Below the pieces are notes generated by a model. That model was not told the DNA's origin. It made no database searches and saw only the letters and a list, made by a program, of their open reading frames with translations. The position numbers and the translations under genes were made by a program. A stretch of 64,000 nt of DNA, taken from positions 2,314,333 through 2,378,332 of the forward strand of contig NZ_LR812090.1 in assembly GCF_903772925.1 (NCBI RefSeq). Direction: 5' to 3'. Positions 9,061 through 19,087 of this stretch are shown in pieces. The stretch's first letter is position 1; each line of letters begins with the position of its first letter. Origin of the DNA: Alteromonas macleodii. GTDB lineage: Bacteria; Pseudomonadota; Gammaproteobacteria; Enterobacterales; Alteromonadaceae.

Positions 9061-10428
9061 ATGATTAGAAAAGTAGGAATTATTGCAGCCGCCTTGTCAC
9101 TGGCTTTATCTGGTGCAAGCGTTATGGCTAAAGTGTCTGATGCAGACGCAAACAAATTAGGTAACGAACTAACGCCGCTCGGCGCTGAAAAAGCGGGTAA
9201 TGCTGATGGCAGTATTCCTGCCTGGACTGGCGGTATCACGTCTGCGCCTGCAGGGTACAGTGTGGGTGACCACCACCCAGACCCTTACCCAGAAGACAAG
9301 GTGTTGTTCGAGATAACAGCACAGAACTATAAAGAGTATGCGGAATTCTTATCTGAAGGCCAGAAGAAGCTTTTTGAGGCTTATCCAGAAACGTTCCGTA
9401 TGCCGGTTTACCCAACACGCCGCTCTGCGTCAAACCCTCAGGCTATTTATGATGCGACTAAGGTAAACGCAACTCGAGCTGAGCTTCTCGACGACGGTAA
9501 TGGCCTTAAAGGTGCAGTGTTGGGTATTCCATTTCCAATACCACAAAACGGTCTTGAAGCAATTTGGAACCACATTCTTCGTTATCGCGGAGCAGCGGTT
9601 CAGCGTAATGGTGGACAAGCAGCGGTTACTACCGGTGGTGATTACAACGTAATCGGTTTTGATGAGCAGTTGCTAATTAAATATGCTGAAGAAGGTGCTA
9701 CACCTGAAAAGCTAACAGATGAAAATATTCTGTTTATGTTTAAACAAAAAGTAACTAAGCCAGCCCGTCTAGCAGGTACGGCGTTACTTGTTCACGAGAC
9801 CGTAGACCAGGTTAAAGAGCCGCGTAAAGCTTGGACGTATAACACTGGTCAGCGTCGTGTTCGCTTAGCTCCTAACATCGCTTACGATACGCCGGGAACA
9901 GCGGCTGACGGCCTGCGCACTACTGATGATTTCGACATGTTTAACGGTTCTCCTAATCGTTACAACTGGAAGCTTGTTGGTAAACAGGAAATGTTTGTCG
10001 CTTACAACAACTATGCACTACATTCAGACAGTGCTTCATACGATGAAATCTTGAAGCCAAATCACGTTAATCCAGACCTTACCCGTTGGGAGAAACACCG
10101 TGTTTGGGTAGTTGAAGCTACGTTGAAAGAAGGTTTCCGTCACATTTATCAAAAGCGCGTCTTCTTCATTGATGAAGATAGCTGGCAAATTCAAGTAGCT
10201 GATATGTATGATAATCGTGGCGAACTCTACCGCGTTGGTGTAGCTTATGGTGTTAACTACTATGAAGTTCCTACGCAATGGTCGACGCTTGATGCGTACT
10301 ACGACTTAAACTCTCGTCGTTATTTGGCCATTGGCCTAGACAACGAAGAGCAAATGTACGACTTCACCGTACGCCCTCGAGATGTGGAATTCACGCCTCA
10401 GGCGTTGCGACGAGAAGGTAAGCGCTAA
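9061..10428 (+). CDS. DUF1329 family periplasmic/outer-membrane-associated protein
   Basis: A 455-aa protein. I start at ATG 9061, not the in-frame GTG at 9052, because the signal peptide MIRKVGIIAAALSLALSG... then begins correctly and cleaves after VMA. DUF1329 proteins are described as having a LolB-like fold that shields lipid; their function is unknown. Visible family stretches are LTPLGAEKAGNADGSIPAW near the N-terminus and PGTAADGLRTTDDFDMFNG in the middle. It lies 11 bp downstream of the DUF1302 gene, consistent with one operon and a shared substrate. A terminator follows, but the next two genes of the block continue after it. Confidence 0.85.
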   Translation: MIRKVGIIAAALSLALSGASVMAKVSDADANKLGNELTPLGAEKAGNADGSIPAWTGGITSAPAGYSVGDHHPDPYPEDKVLFEITAQNYKEYAEFLSEGQKKLFEAYPETFRMPVYPTRRSASNPQAIYDATKVNATRAELLDDGNGLKGAVLGIPFPIPQNGLEAIWNHILRYRGAAVQRNGGQAAVTTGGDYNVIGFDEQLLIKYAEEGATPEKLTDENILFMFKQKVTKPARLAGTALLVHETVDQVKEPRKAWTYNTGQRRVRLAPNIAYDTPGTAADGLRTTDDFDMFNGSPNRYNWKLVGKQEMFVAYNNYALHSDSASYDEILKPNHVNPDLTRWEKHRVWVVEATLKEGFRHIYQKRVFFIDEDSWQIQVADMYDNRGELYRVGVAYGVNYYEVPTQWSTLDAYYDLNSRRYLAIGLDNEEQMYDFTVRPRDVEFTPQALRREGKR

Positions 10429-10442
10429 TCACCTTACACAAC

Positions 10443-10470
10443 AAACGGTTGGCAATTGCCAGCCGTTTTT
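10443..10470 (+). terminator. Rho-independent terminator after the DUF1329 gene
   Basis: Stem aaacggttggc (10443-10453) pairs with gccagccgttt (10458-10468) with one G-U pair, followed by T residues. It splits the block or attenuates read-through to the YCF48-like gene. Confidence 0.8.
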
Positions 10471-10507
10471 GTATACAGACAATTATAAATAGGGGGAATG
10501 GTTAATT

Positions 10508-11554
10508 ATGAAAAAAACCATTGCAGCGTGCATTGCCGCCACATTCGCAGCTAATTACTCTACAGCTGCACTTGCCGAAGAAGCATTCATGGCACCTTTG
10601 GTTGAGCAATCAGTTCTTTTGGACATAGACGCTGATTCATTTGTCGTTATTGTCGGTGAACGCGGTCACGTATTAGTCTCGGAAGATGGCAAAACTTTCA
10701 ATCAAAAAGCGGTGCCAACTCAATCAACGCTTACCGCTACCACGGTTGTGGGCGAAAAAATATGGGCAGTAGGTCACGACGCTGTCATTCTTCATTCTTC
10801 AGATAGGGGCGAAACATGGGAGATACAAAATTATCAACCCGAACTTCAACGCCCATTTTTAGATGTATTGTTCTTCAATGACCAACAAGGCATTGCTACA
10901 GGCGCTTACGGCCTGTTTTATCGTACGACAGACGGTGGGAACACGTGGACTGCCGAGCGTCACGCGAGCTTGTTGGATCCTCTTGATCAAGAGTACCTTG
11001 AAGAAGTCCGCAAGGAAGATGAAGCATTCTATCAACAAGAACTAGAATCTATTCTGCCTCACTTAAACCGTGTAACCCTTGATGGTGATACGCTTTATCT
11101 AGCGGGTGAAGCGGGACTTTTGGCCAAGAGTGTTAATAAAGGTGAATCTTGGGAACGTTATTACGTCGACTACACAGGCTCTTTCTTCGATATCAAACCG
11201 CTGGATGAAAACACGGTACTTGCAGTAGGTCTTCGTGGGAATATTTTCGTAAACAGAAATCAAGGGGAATGGGAATATGTGCAAACCTGTTCAACGAGCA
11301 CCCTTAATTCAATCTTAATTGAATCAGAATCACAGGTTTATGCTTTGGGTAACAACGGCATGATGGTAAGTGCACAACGCCCGCTACCTACCAGTACGCG
11401 TGACCCTTATGCCAATCCATCCAATTGCCAAAGTGATGACGGCATTTCCGTGTCTCAAATAAAAGATAAAGCGGCGATTTTAAACGCCACCGAGTTTAAC
11501 GGTACCAGCATTGCTGTTACTGCAAATGGCATTAAAACGTTGAATTTAAAATAG
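10508..11554 (+). CDS. YCF48-like (BNR/beta-propeller) secreted protein
   Basis: A 348-aa protein with a Sec signal peptide (MKKTIAACIAATFAANYSTA, then ALAEE). Repeated sialidase-like Asp-box motifs are visible: SSDRGETWEIQNY, RTTDGGNTWTAE and SVNKGESWERYY, separated by about 45-80 residues. They predict a beta-propeller related to Ycf48/HCF136, which assembles photosystem II in cyanobacteria; no photosynthesis genes are present, so that function cannot apply. The gene sits 15 bp before an RND transporter. I infer a periplasmic accessory protein for that transporter. Confidence 0.82.
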   Translation: MKKTIAACIAATFAANYSTAALAEEAFMAPLVEQSVLLDIDADSFVVIVGERGHVLVSEDGKTFNQKAVPTQSTLTATTVVGEKIWAVGHDAVILHSSDRGETWEIQNYQPELQRPFLDVLFFNDQQGIATGAYGLFYRTTDGGNTWTAERHASLLDPLDQEYLEEVRKEDEAFYQQELESILPHLNRVTLDGDTLYLAGEAGLLAKSVNKGESWERYYVDYTGSFFDIKPLDENTVLAVGLRGNIFVNRNQGEWEYVQTCSTSTLNSILIESESQVYALGNNGMMVSAQRPLPTSTRDPYANPSNCQSDDGISVSQIKDKAAILNATEFNGTSIAVTANGIKTLNLK

Positions 11555-11569
11555 GGCAGTATAAAAACA

Positions 11570-13888
11570 ATGACCCATTTTCTTGAAAAATTAGTGTTTG
11601 GTAACCGCAAAGTTGTGGTGGCACTGTTTGCCATTGCTACGATTTTTCTAGGTTACCAAGCCTCACAGATGCGTCTAGACGCAGGTTTCGAAAAGAATAT
11701 TCCGCTTAATCACGAGTACATGAAAACGTATATTGAGCACCGCCAAGATTTTGGTGGGGCCAACAACATCCTAGTTTCAGTATGTGATAAAAACGATAAT
11801 ATTTATAATCAAAATTTTTTCGATACGTTAAAGAACGTTCACGACCAGCTTTTCTTCATCAATGGCGTAAACCGTTCGTTAGTAATTTCACTTTTCTCTC
11901 CCTCTACACGCTTCACTGAAATTGTAGAAGGTGGTTTCGCGGGCGGCCCTGTCATACCAGCAGACTTCGACTCATCAAGGCCAGAGGCCCTGGAGCTTGT
12001 GGCTGCGAACGTGGAAAAAGCGAACATCGTTGGTAGACAGGTTTCGAGTGACTACAGCTGCGCAATGGTAACTGCACAGTTGCTGGACATTGACCCTCAA
12101 ACTGGCGAGCCCCTTGATACCCTTGCGTTAGCTGCAGAGCTTGAAGAGCAGCTGCGTGGTCAGTACGAAAACGAAAATACCTCAATTCATATTATTGGAT
12201 TTGCGAAAATGATTGGCGACGTAGCCGATGGCGCTAAAGATGTACTACTGTTTTTCGCTATTGCTATCGCGATTACAGCCGTTATGGTGTACTTCTTTTC
12301 ACGAAGCCTCATGCTTACCGTGTTGCCATTGGTATGTTCAATTATCGCCGTTATTTGGCAGCTCGGGCTTTTGACTTCCATTGGTTTTGGCATGGACCCT
12401 ATGTCAATTTTAGTGCCGTTCCTTGTATTCGCTATCGGTGTAAGCCACGGCGTTCAAATGATTAACGCGGTAGAAAAGCAAGCGGTGACGGGCATTGGCG
12501 CGAAACGGGCTTCAATGGCGGCATTTAGAAACCTTCTAGTACCCGGCGGAATTGCCTTGTTATCTGATACTGTAGGCTTCATGACGCTACTGGTTATTGA
12601 TATTGGTATCATTCGCGAGCTAGCCATAACAGCAAGTATGGGTGTTGCGGTAATCATACTTACCAATCTTTTATTACTTCCTGTCCTTATGAGTTTCTTA
12701 AAGCTAGACCAGAAGTATGTAGAGAAATTTGCTGGTAAAGAAAACGCAAATTCTAAATTCTGGGAAGTAATTGCTGCGTGTTCACGTAAAAAGCCAGCTG
12801 CGTTTATTTTAATTGTCACCGCTATTTTATTCGTGCTCGGTCATTTCCAAGCGCAGAATATGAAAATAGGGGACTTACACGCCGGTGCACCAGCGCTACA
12901 TGAAACTTCTCGCTACAATGAAGACACCTTTTTGATTACTGACAAATACGAAGTAACGGTGGATTATATCTCTATACTTGTAGAGACGACCCCGGAAGCT
13001 TGTACCTCGCACAGTGTGATGAAAGCCATGGATGACTTCCAGTGGAAAATGGAAAACGTTCAGGGCGTGCAGTCTGCGGTGTCACTTGCGTCAGTCGCCA
13101 AAATTGTTAATGCCGGTTACAACGAAGGGAACGTAAAATGGCAGGTTCTTCCGCGTAATCAACAAACGCTGGTTCAGGCAATCTCTCGCGTACCTACCTC
13201 ATCTGGACTACTTAACGGCGATTGTTCAGTTATGCCTATCATCCTGTTTATGGAAGATCACAAGGCAGAAACCATCTCTCGCGTTGTTGATGCAGTTAAG
13301 TCGTATCGCGATGCGTACCAAACTGACGATATGAAGTTTAGTCTTGCTTCTGGCCCTGTCGGCGTAATGGCTGCAACTAATGAAGCAGTGAGCGCGGCGC
13401 AAGATCCAATGATGCTTTATGTATTTGGAGCTGTTATCGCGCTCTGCTTAATTAGCTTCCGCTCAATACGTGCTACGTTAGTCGTCGTAATACCGCTATA
13501 TGTAGTGTCTGTGTTGGCTCAAGCACTAATGACATACCTTCAAATTGGCCTCACCGTTTCTACATTACCAGTTATCGCACTTGGCGTGGGAATCGGAGTG
13601 GACTATGGTATTTATATTCTTTCTACCAAAAGCTTAATGCTGAAGAAAGGTGCTACCGTCCAAGAAGCTTATTTCGCTGCTTTGAAAGAGCGCGGAAGTG
13701 CAGTGTTGTTTACTGGCATAACGCTAGCTATAGGCGTAAGTACCTGGGTATTCTCTTCACTTAAGTTCCAAATGGATATGGGTATTTTGCTAACATTTAT
13801 GTTCGTTGTGAACATGCTTGGGGCAATAATTGTACTGCCCGCCTTGGCTAGGTTCCTGTGGTGGAATAAGAACGACCCTGATGCATAA
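11570..13888 (+). CDS. RND superfamily transporter (MMPL/HpnN-like)
   Basis: A 772-aa inner-membrane protein with two repeated halves. Each half has one N-terminal TM, a large periplasmic loop and a group of five TMs (TM clusters about residues 220-375 and 610-765). Conserved RND residues appear in GMDPMSILVPFLVFAIGVSHG and VIALGVGIGVDYGIYI. At about 770 aa it fits the short MMPL/hopanoid-type class rather than the roughly 1030-aa AcrB drug pumps. No membrane-fusion protein is encoded nearby. With the DUF1302, DUF1329 and YCF48-like genes it probably forms a trans-envelope lipid or hydrophobic-compound system; the cargo is unknown. Confidence 0.88.
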   Translation: MTHFLEKLVFGNRKVVVALFAIATIFLGYQASQMRLDAGFEKNIPLNHEYMKTYIEHRQDFGGANNILVSVCDKNDNIYNQNFFDTLKNVHDQLFFINGVNRSLVISLFSPSTRFTEIVEGGFAGGPVIPADFDSSRPEALELVAANVEKANIVGRQVSSDYSCAMVTAQLLDIDPQTGEPLDTLALAAELEEQLRGQYENENTSIHIIGFAKMIGDVADGAKDVLLFFAIAIAITAVMVYFFSRSLMLTVLPLVCSIIAVIWQLGLLTSIGFGMDPMSILVPFLVFAIGVSHGVQMINAVEKQAVTGIGAKRASMAAFRNLLVPGGIALLSDTVGFMTLLVIDIGIIRELAITASMGVAVIILTNLLLLPVLMSFLKLDQKYVEKFAGKENANSKFWEVIAACSRKKPAAFILIVTAILFVLGHFQAQNMKIGDLHAGAPALHETSRYNEDTFLITDKYEVTVDYISILVETTPEACTSHSVMKAMDDFQWKMENVQGVQSAVSLASVAKIVNAGYNEGNVKWQVLPRNQQTLVQAISRVPTSSGLLNGDCSVMPIILFMEDHKAETISRVVDAVKSYRDAYQTDDMKFSLASGPVGVMAATNEAVSAAQDPMMLYVFGAVIALCLISFRSIRATLVVVIPLYVVSVLAQALMTYLQIGLTVSTLPVIALGVGIGVDYGIYILSTKSLMLKKGATVQEAYFAALKERGSAVLFTGITLAIGVSTWVFSSLKFQMDMGILLTFMFVVNMLGAIIVLPALARFLWWNKNDPDA

Positions 13889-13914
13889 ATTATTTTTGCA
13901 TAGCTACGCATAAA

Positions 13915-13939
13915 AAAGGGCCTTTAGGCCCTTTTTTTT
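13915..13939 (+). terminator. Rho-independent terminator after the RND gene
   Basis: Perfect 8-bp stem aaagggcc (13915-13922) / ggcccttt (13927-13934), 4-nt loop, continuing T run. Confidence 0.92.
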
Positions 13940-14039
13940 GGGTGTTTTCTGCATAGTTATCTATGCTGTTAATATAAGGTTAAAAATGGGCTTTCATTAG
14001 CGTCATTTATTAGAGAAAATAGTTAGGTACTCGGCACTT

Positions 14040-14059
14040 ATACCAAGTTCAATTGGTAT
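14040..14059. repeat. Perfect 7-bp inverted repeat upstream of NAD-GDH
   Basis: ataccaa (14040-14046), gttcaa, ttggtat (14053-14059), ending 25 bp before the GDH start codon. It could be an operator or a 5'-UTR hairpin. From memory, similar palindromes recur in intergenic DNA of Vibrio and Alteromonadales; copy number was not checked. Confidence 0.6.
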
Positions 14060-14084
14060 TATGACATTCAAAAAAGGTTAACAA

Positions 14085-17000
14085 ATGACAGTCACCTCAC
14101 AGCGACACTCAGTACTGCTAGACAATGTATTTGCACTTATTGATAAAAAAGTAGATACCAAGCAGAAGTCTCTTGTGCAGCAATTCGGACGTCTGTTGTA
14201 TAAAAACATATCAAGCGACGATTTAGAAAATCGCAACGACAGCGACCTGTATGGTGCAACACTTAGTTTATGGAATGGTTTAGCAAAATTTGAATACGCT
14301 TCGCCTTACGTTCGTGTTTTCAACCCAGAAATAGCTAAACACGGTTGGCACTCAAGTCACACAATAGTAGAGATTATTGTGTCAGACATGCCGTTCTTAG
14401 TTGACTCTGTGCGTATGCTACTGAACCGGTTGAACATTACTGCGCATTTATTTCTTCATAGCCCTATTGGCGTTAAACGCGACAAATCGAACAAAGTCGA
14501 AACCTTTGCAGAACCAGGTCAAACCATAGAAGGTGCTAAAAAAGAGACTGTCATTTTCATTGAAATCGATAGACAGACGTCGAAAAAAGATATTGATGCT
14601 TTAACTAAAGAGCTTTACTCGGTAGTTGATGAAGTCTCTTTAGCTGTTGAAGACTGGCAGGGCATGACCAGCACTTTACAGGACGTTATCAAGAATAACG
14701 CGAAATACAATTGGCCTGTTTCCGCAGATGCAAAAAAACAGACTAAGGCATACCTTGAGTGGTTGGGTGACCATAACTTTACCATGATGGGATATCGCTA
14801 TTATGAAGTTAAAGCAATTGAAGGCGATCATAGATGGATACCGAAAAACGACACCAGCTTAGGTCTTCTTAAAAACTCGATAAATGACCGCGAACGTCTG
14901 TTATCAAGACTGCCTGCATCAGCAAGAGCTGAAGCGTTAAGCAAAAACCCGTTGATACTGACCAAAACAAATTCTCGTGCCCGCGTGCATCGGCCAGCCT
15001 ATATGGACTATGTGGGCGTGAAGGTATTTAACAAAGACGGGCAGGTCGTAGGTGAGCATCGCTTTCTAGGACTTTATTCAGCATCGTTTTATAACAACAG
15101 CGTAACCCAGCTACCCATTTTACGAGAGAAGATTAAGCGAATTTGTGAATTATCCGGCTTTGAGCCAGGCACACACGCATACAAAGCTTTTGCGAACATT
15201 ATAGAAACCTATCCACGTGATGAGTTACTGCAAACACCAGCAGAAGAACTCGCACAAATTGTGATGGGCATTTTTCAGATGCAAGAGCGCGGTATATCTC
15301 GTTTGTTTATTCGCAAAGATACATTTGGCCGCTTCTTCTCTTGCATGGTATTCGTACCAAGAGAGCGCTATAACACTCAGTTGCGTAAAGAGACTCAAGA
15401 GCTACTTAAAGCGTCATTAGGCGCTACTGAAGAAGTCGAATTTACCACCTTCTTTTCAGAGTCTGTATATGCCCGTACGCATTACATTGCTAGAGTCAAC
15501 GACAACAACGCGGAATTCGATGTGAAGGAAATAGAGCAAAACATTATTGAGTTGACCAAAACCTGGAACGACAGACTAGCGTCAGCAATTTCAGCGGCTC
15601 ACGGCGAAGCATCTGGCAAGGCGCTTGAGCGCAAATACAACAATGCGTTTTCTCGTAGCTATATGGAGCATAACCTTCCATCGGCAGCGCTGGTAGATAT
15701 CGGCAAGCTAGAGATGCTTGACGACAATCACACCTTGGATATGTTGTTCTACCGCCCACAAGAAGAAGACGCTGAAAGCCAAGTCGTTAAGCTTAAGCTT
15801 TTCCACCGTGCAGAACCCATTCACTTGTCTGACGTACTCCCCATGCTGGAGAACTTTGGGTTACGCGTAATCGACGAAAGTCCATATAAAATCACGTGTT
15901 CCGAAGGTGAGCGAAATTGGGTAATGGACTTCACCATGCTGCACAAAAGCGGCCAGCACTTTGATATGGAAATGGCGCAAACCCTTTTCCAGGACGCTTT
16001 TGCGAAGGTGTGGTATAAAACGCTTGAAGATGACGCGTTTAATCGCCTGATTTTGGGCGCCAATATGACGGGTCGAAAGGTGACGGTTCTGCGTGCCTAC
16101 GCTAAATATATGCGTCAAACTGGCAGCTCATTTAGCCGTGACTATATTGCAAATACCCTCTCTAACTATCCAGATATTGCCCGTTTATTGGTAGACTTCT
16201 TTGACCAACGCTTTGACCCCAAGAAAAAGCGTAATCAGAAAAAAGAAGACGCAATTCTAGAGACCATCAAGGAACAGCTAGACAATGTAAGTAACCTTGA
16301 TGACGACCGTATTATCCGTCGTTATTTGGATATGATGTCGGCAACTCTACGAACCAACTTCTATCAGCCAGACGATGCAGGCATCGAAAAGTCTTACGTG
16401 TCATTTAAGATGATGCCAGAGCTTATTCCAGAAATGCCGCTTCCGTTGCCTAAGTTTGAAATCTTTGTATACAGCCCACGTGTTGAAGGGGTACACCTTC
16501 GCGGTGGCAAAGTTGCCCGCGGCGGTCTGCGCTGGTCTGATAGACAAGAAGATTTCAGAACCGAAGTACTAGGTCTTGTAAAAGCACAGCAGGTTAAAAA
16601 TACGGTTATTGTTCCTGTGGGGGCGAAAGGCGGGTTTGTTTGTAAAAATTTGCCAGTAGGCGAAGGCCGTGCAGCTATTCAGGCTGAAGGCCAAGCCTGC
16701 TACCGGTCTTTCATCACGAGCTTATTAGATATTACTGATAACATCGTTAATGGCGAAATAGTACCGCCAAAAGACGTCGTTCGCCTTGATGATGACGACC
16801 CGTATCTAGTTGTAGCCGCAGATAAAGGAACTGCAACTTTCTCTGATATCGCAAACGGTATTGCGGAAGAGTTTGGTTTCTGGCTAGGTGATGCATTTGC
16901 CTCCGGCGGAAGCATTGGTTACGACCATAAGAAAATGGGCATCACTGCACGGGGCGGCTGGGAGTCTGTGAAGCGTCATTTCAGAGAAATTGGCATTGAC

Positions 17001-18923
17001 TGTCAGACTACCGATTTCACCGCTGTAGGCGTGGGCGATATGGCTGGTGATGTATTTGGTAACGGTATGTTGCTGTCAAAGCACACGCGCTTAATCGCGG
17101 CGTTTAACCACTTACATATTTTCTTTGACCCAAGCCCTGATGCGGCAGCAAGTTACAAAGAGCGCCAACGTTTATTTGAAAACCCAAGCCTTAGCTGGGA
17201 AGACTACGATAGCAAACTTATCTCGAAAGGCGGTGGTGTATTCAGCCGTGCCTCTAAGTCAATCAAGCTGACACCTGAGATGAAAAAGTGGTTAGGAACG
17301 CGTCAATTAACAATGACGCCTAACGAGCTTATTCACAACATTCTTAAAATGCCGGTTGATTTACTATGGAATGGCGGCATAGGTACTTACATCAAGAGTA
17401 AGAAAGAATCTCACTCTGAAGTGGGCGATCGTGCGAATGATGATTTACGGGTTAATGGCCGCGACGTTCAGGCTAAAATCGTGGGCGAAGGTGGTAACTT
17501 AGGTTTAACCCAATTAGGCCGTATCGAGTACGCCTCTAATGGCGGTCGCGTTAACACTGACTTTATCGATAACGTTGGTGGTGTGGATTGTTCTGATAAC
17601 GAAGTTAACATTAAAATTTTACTTAATAGTCTGGTCAACGACGGCGAGCTAACGCTCAAACAGCGCAATAAGCTGTTGTATGATATGACCGATGATGTAA
17701 GCCGAATCGTACTTAAAGATTGTTACCGTCAAACCCAGTCAATCTCTATTACCGAGTTAGCTGGTGTTAAGCAACTTAAAGAACAGCTTCGCTTTATTCA
17801 CGGCCTAGAACGAGAAGGGCAACTAAATCGTGAGTTAGAATTTATACCGAGCGATGACGAGATTTCCGATCGCGTGGCAACCGACCAAGGCCTAACTCGC
17901 CCTGAACTTAGCGTGTTAATCGCCTACGGTAAAATGGTGCTTAAAGATGCGCTTAATATCCCAGAAATTACTGACAATCCTTACCATGGTAAGCTATTAG
18001 TTGAAGCTTTCCCGAAGGTACTTCGCGAAAAGTTTGCATCACACATGCAGCAGCACCCGCTTAGAAGCGAAATTATCGCCACTAAATTAACCAATAATAT
18101 GGTTAACGATATGGGCCTTAACTTCGTGTTTAGAATGCAGGAAGAAACTGGTGCAAGCGTAGACGAAATTGCAGATGCTTACGCAATTGTGCACGGCATT
18201 TTCAATATGGATACACTATGGGAGCGTATTGAAGAATTAGACAACGTTATCCCAGCAAAGCTTCAACTAAAAATGCTTGATGAAGCGCGCAGAATTATGC
18301 GTCGTGCCGCCCGCTGGTATATACGTCACGGCAACAAAGCGCAGTCAATTGAAGAGGCGATTGCGAGCTATCGCGGCACATTCGATATTTTATCGAAAAA
18401 CTTACAGCATTATCTTGTTGAAAGTGAATACGCGCAGCTAGAAGCCGCAACGCAGAAATATATCGATAAGGGTGTACCTCAAGATATTGCGTATCAAGTA
18501 GCGAGTTTCTCAAACATGTTCTCAAGCTTTGATTTGGCACAAATTGTAGAAGCCGATAAGCATGATACTGATGTTGTCGCCAAGCTTTACTACCAATTGG
18601 GATCACGTCTAGAGCTTCACTGGTTCTTAGATCAAATCAACAATCAGGCGGTAAGCAACCACTGGCAGGCATTGGCTCGTGCTTCATATCGTGAAGAACT
18701 TGATTGGCAGCAGCGCTCAATCGCAGCAAACCTGCTAGCCTCTCGCGAAGATGTGAGCAACGCTGACCAAATTCTAGATGAGTGGATTGAAAGTAATCAG
18801 GCGCTTCTTAAACGTTGGTATCACATGATGTCAGAGTTTAAGACCAGCACAACGCACGAATTTGCGAAATTTTCTGTCGCTTTACGCGAATTGATGCTTT
18901 TAAGCGTGAAGTCTAACCATTAG
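14085..18923 (+). CDS. gdhB: NAD-specific glutamate dehydrogenase, large (about 180 kDa) class
   Basis: Oxidatively deaminates L-glutamate to 2-oxoglutarate with NAD+, a catabolic entry of amino acids into the TCA cycle. Its 1612 aa match the 180-kDa L-GDH class of Pseudomonas and Shewanella. The N-terminal 700 or so residues are the regulatory region with ACT-like segments. The dehydrogenase core begins near residue 800: VARGGLRWSDRQEDFRTEV followed by the substrate-binding PVGAKGGFVCK (lysine near residue 848) and the Rossmann region around AVGVGDMAGDVFGNGML. The long C-terminal helical region is also family-typical. It is single-gene and bounded by terminators. Confidence 0.96.
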   Translation: MTVTSQRHSVLLDNVFALIDKKVDTKQKSLVQQFGRLLYKNISSDDLENRNDSDLYGATLSLWNGLAKFEYASPYVRVFNPEIAKHGWHSSHTIVEIIVSDMPFLVDSVRMLLNRLNITAHLFLHSPIGVKRDKSNKVETFAEPGQTIEGAKKETVIFIEIDRQTSKKDIDALTKELYSVVDEVSLAVEDWQGMTSTLQDVIKNNAKYNWPVSADAKKQTKAYLEWLGDHNFTMMGYRYYEVKAIEGDHRWIPKNDTSLGLLKNSINDRERLLSRLPASARAEALSKNPLILTKTNSRARVHRPAYMDYVGVKVFNKDGQVVGEHRFLGLYSASFYNNSVTQLPILREKIKRICELSGFEPGTHAYKAFANIIETYPRDELLQTPAEELAQIVMGIFQMQERGISRLFIRKDTFGRFFSCMVFVPRERYNTQLRKETQELLKASLGATEEVEFTTFFSESVYARTHYIARVNDNNAEFDVKEIEQNIIELTKTWNDRLASAISAAHGEASGKALERKYNNAFSRSYMEHNLPSAALVDIGKLEMLDDNHTLDMLFYRPQEEDAESQVVKLKLFHRAEPIHLSDVLPMLENFGLRVIDESPYKITCSEGERNWVMDFTMLHKSGQHFDMEMAQTLFQDAFAKVWYKTLEDDAFNRLILGANMTGRKVTVLRAYAKYMRQTGSSFSRDYIANTLSNYPDIARLLVDFFDQRFDPKKKRNQKKEDAILETIKEQLDNVSNLDDDRIIRRYLDMMSATLRTNFYQPDDAGIEKSYVSFKMMPELIPEMPLPLPKFEIFVYSPRVEGVHLRGGKVARGGLRWSDRQEDFRTEVLGLVKAQQVKNTVIVPVGAKGGFVCKNLPVGEGRAAIQAEGQACYRSFITSLLDITDNIVNGEIVPPKDVVRLDDDDPYLVVAADKGTATFSDIANGIAEEFGFWLGDAFASGGSIGYDHKKMGITARGGWESVKRHFREIGIDCQTTDFTAVGVGDMAGDVFGNGMLLSKHTRLIAAFNHLHIFFDPSPDAAASYKERQRLFENPSLSWEDYDSKLISKGGGVFSRASKSIKLTPEMKKWLGTRQLTMTPNELIHNILKMPVDLLWNGGIGTYIKSKKESHSEVGDRANDDLRVNGRDVQAKIVGEGGNLGLTQLGRIEYASNGGRVNTDFIDNVGGVDCSDNEVNIKILLNSLVNDGELTLKQRNKLLYDMTDDVSRIVLKDCYRQTQSISITELAGVKQLKEQLRFIHGLEREGQLNRELEFIPSDDEISDRVATDQGLTRPELSVLIAYGKMVLKDALNIPEITDNPYHGKLLVEAFPKVLREKFASHMQQHPLRSEIIATKLTNNMVNDMGLNFVFRMQEETGASVDEIADAYAIVHGIFNMDTLWERIEELDNVIPAKLQLKMLDEARRIMRRAARWYIRHGNKAQSIEEAIASYRGTFDILSKNLQHYLVESEYAQLEAATQKYIDKGVPQDIAYQVASFSNMFSSFDLAQIVEADKHDTDVVAKLYYQLGSRLELHWFLDQINNQAVSNHWQALARASYREELDWQQRSIAANLLASREDVSNADQILDEWIESNQALLKRWYHMMSEFKTSTTHEFAKFSVALRELMLLSVKSNH

Positions 18924-18945
18924 AATACACGCACCTTAATGATTT

Positions 18946-18970
18946 AAGCCCTGTTTATCAGGGCTTTTTA
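18946..18970 (+). terminator. Rho-independent terminator after NAD-GDH
   Basis: Perfect 8-bp stem aagccctg (18946-18953) / cagggctt (18959-18966), followed by T residues. Confidence 0.9.
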
Positions 18971-19087
18971 TTGGCCGATTGGTTATTATTGACTAGCTTT
19001 ACAGCGTTTTTTGTCAGCAGATGATCTGTGAACGCAAGGCATAGCAACGACCAACAGACCCTTAATAAGCGAGCGTTAAACACAACC

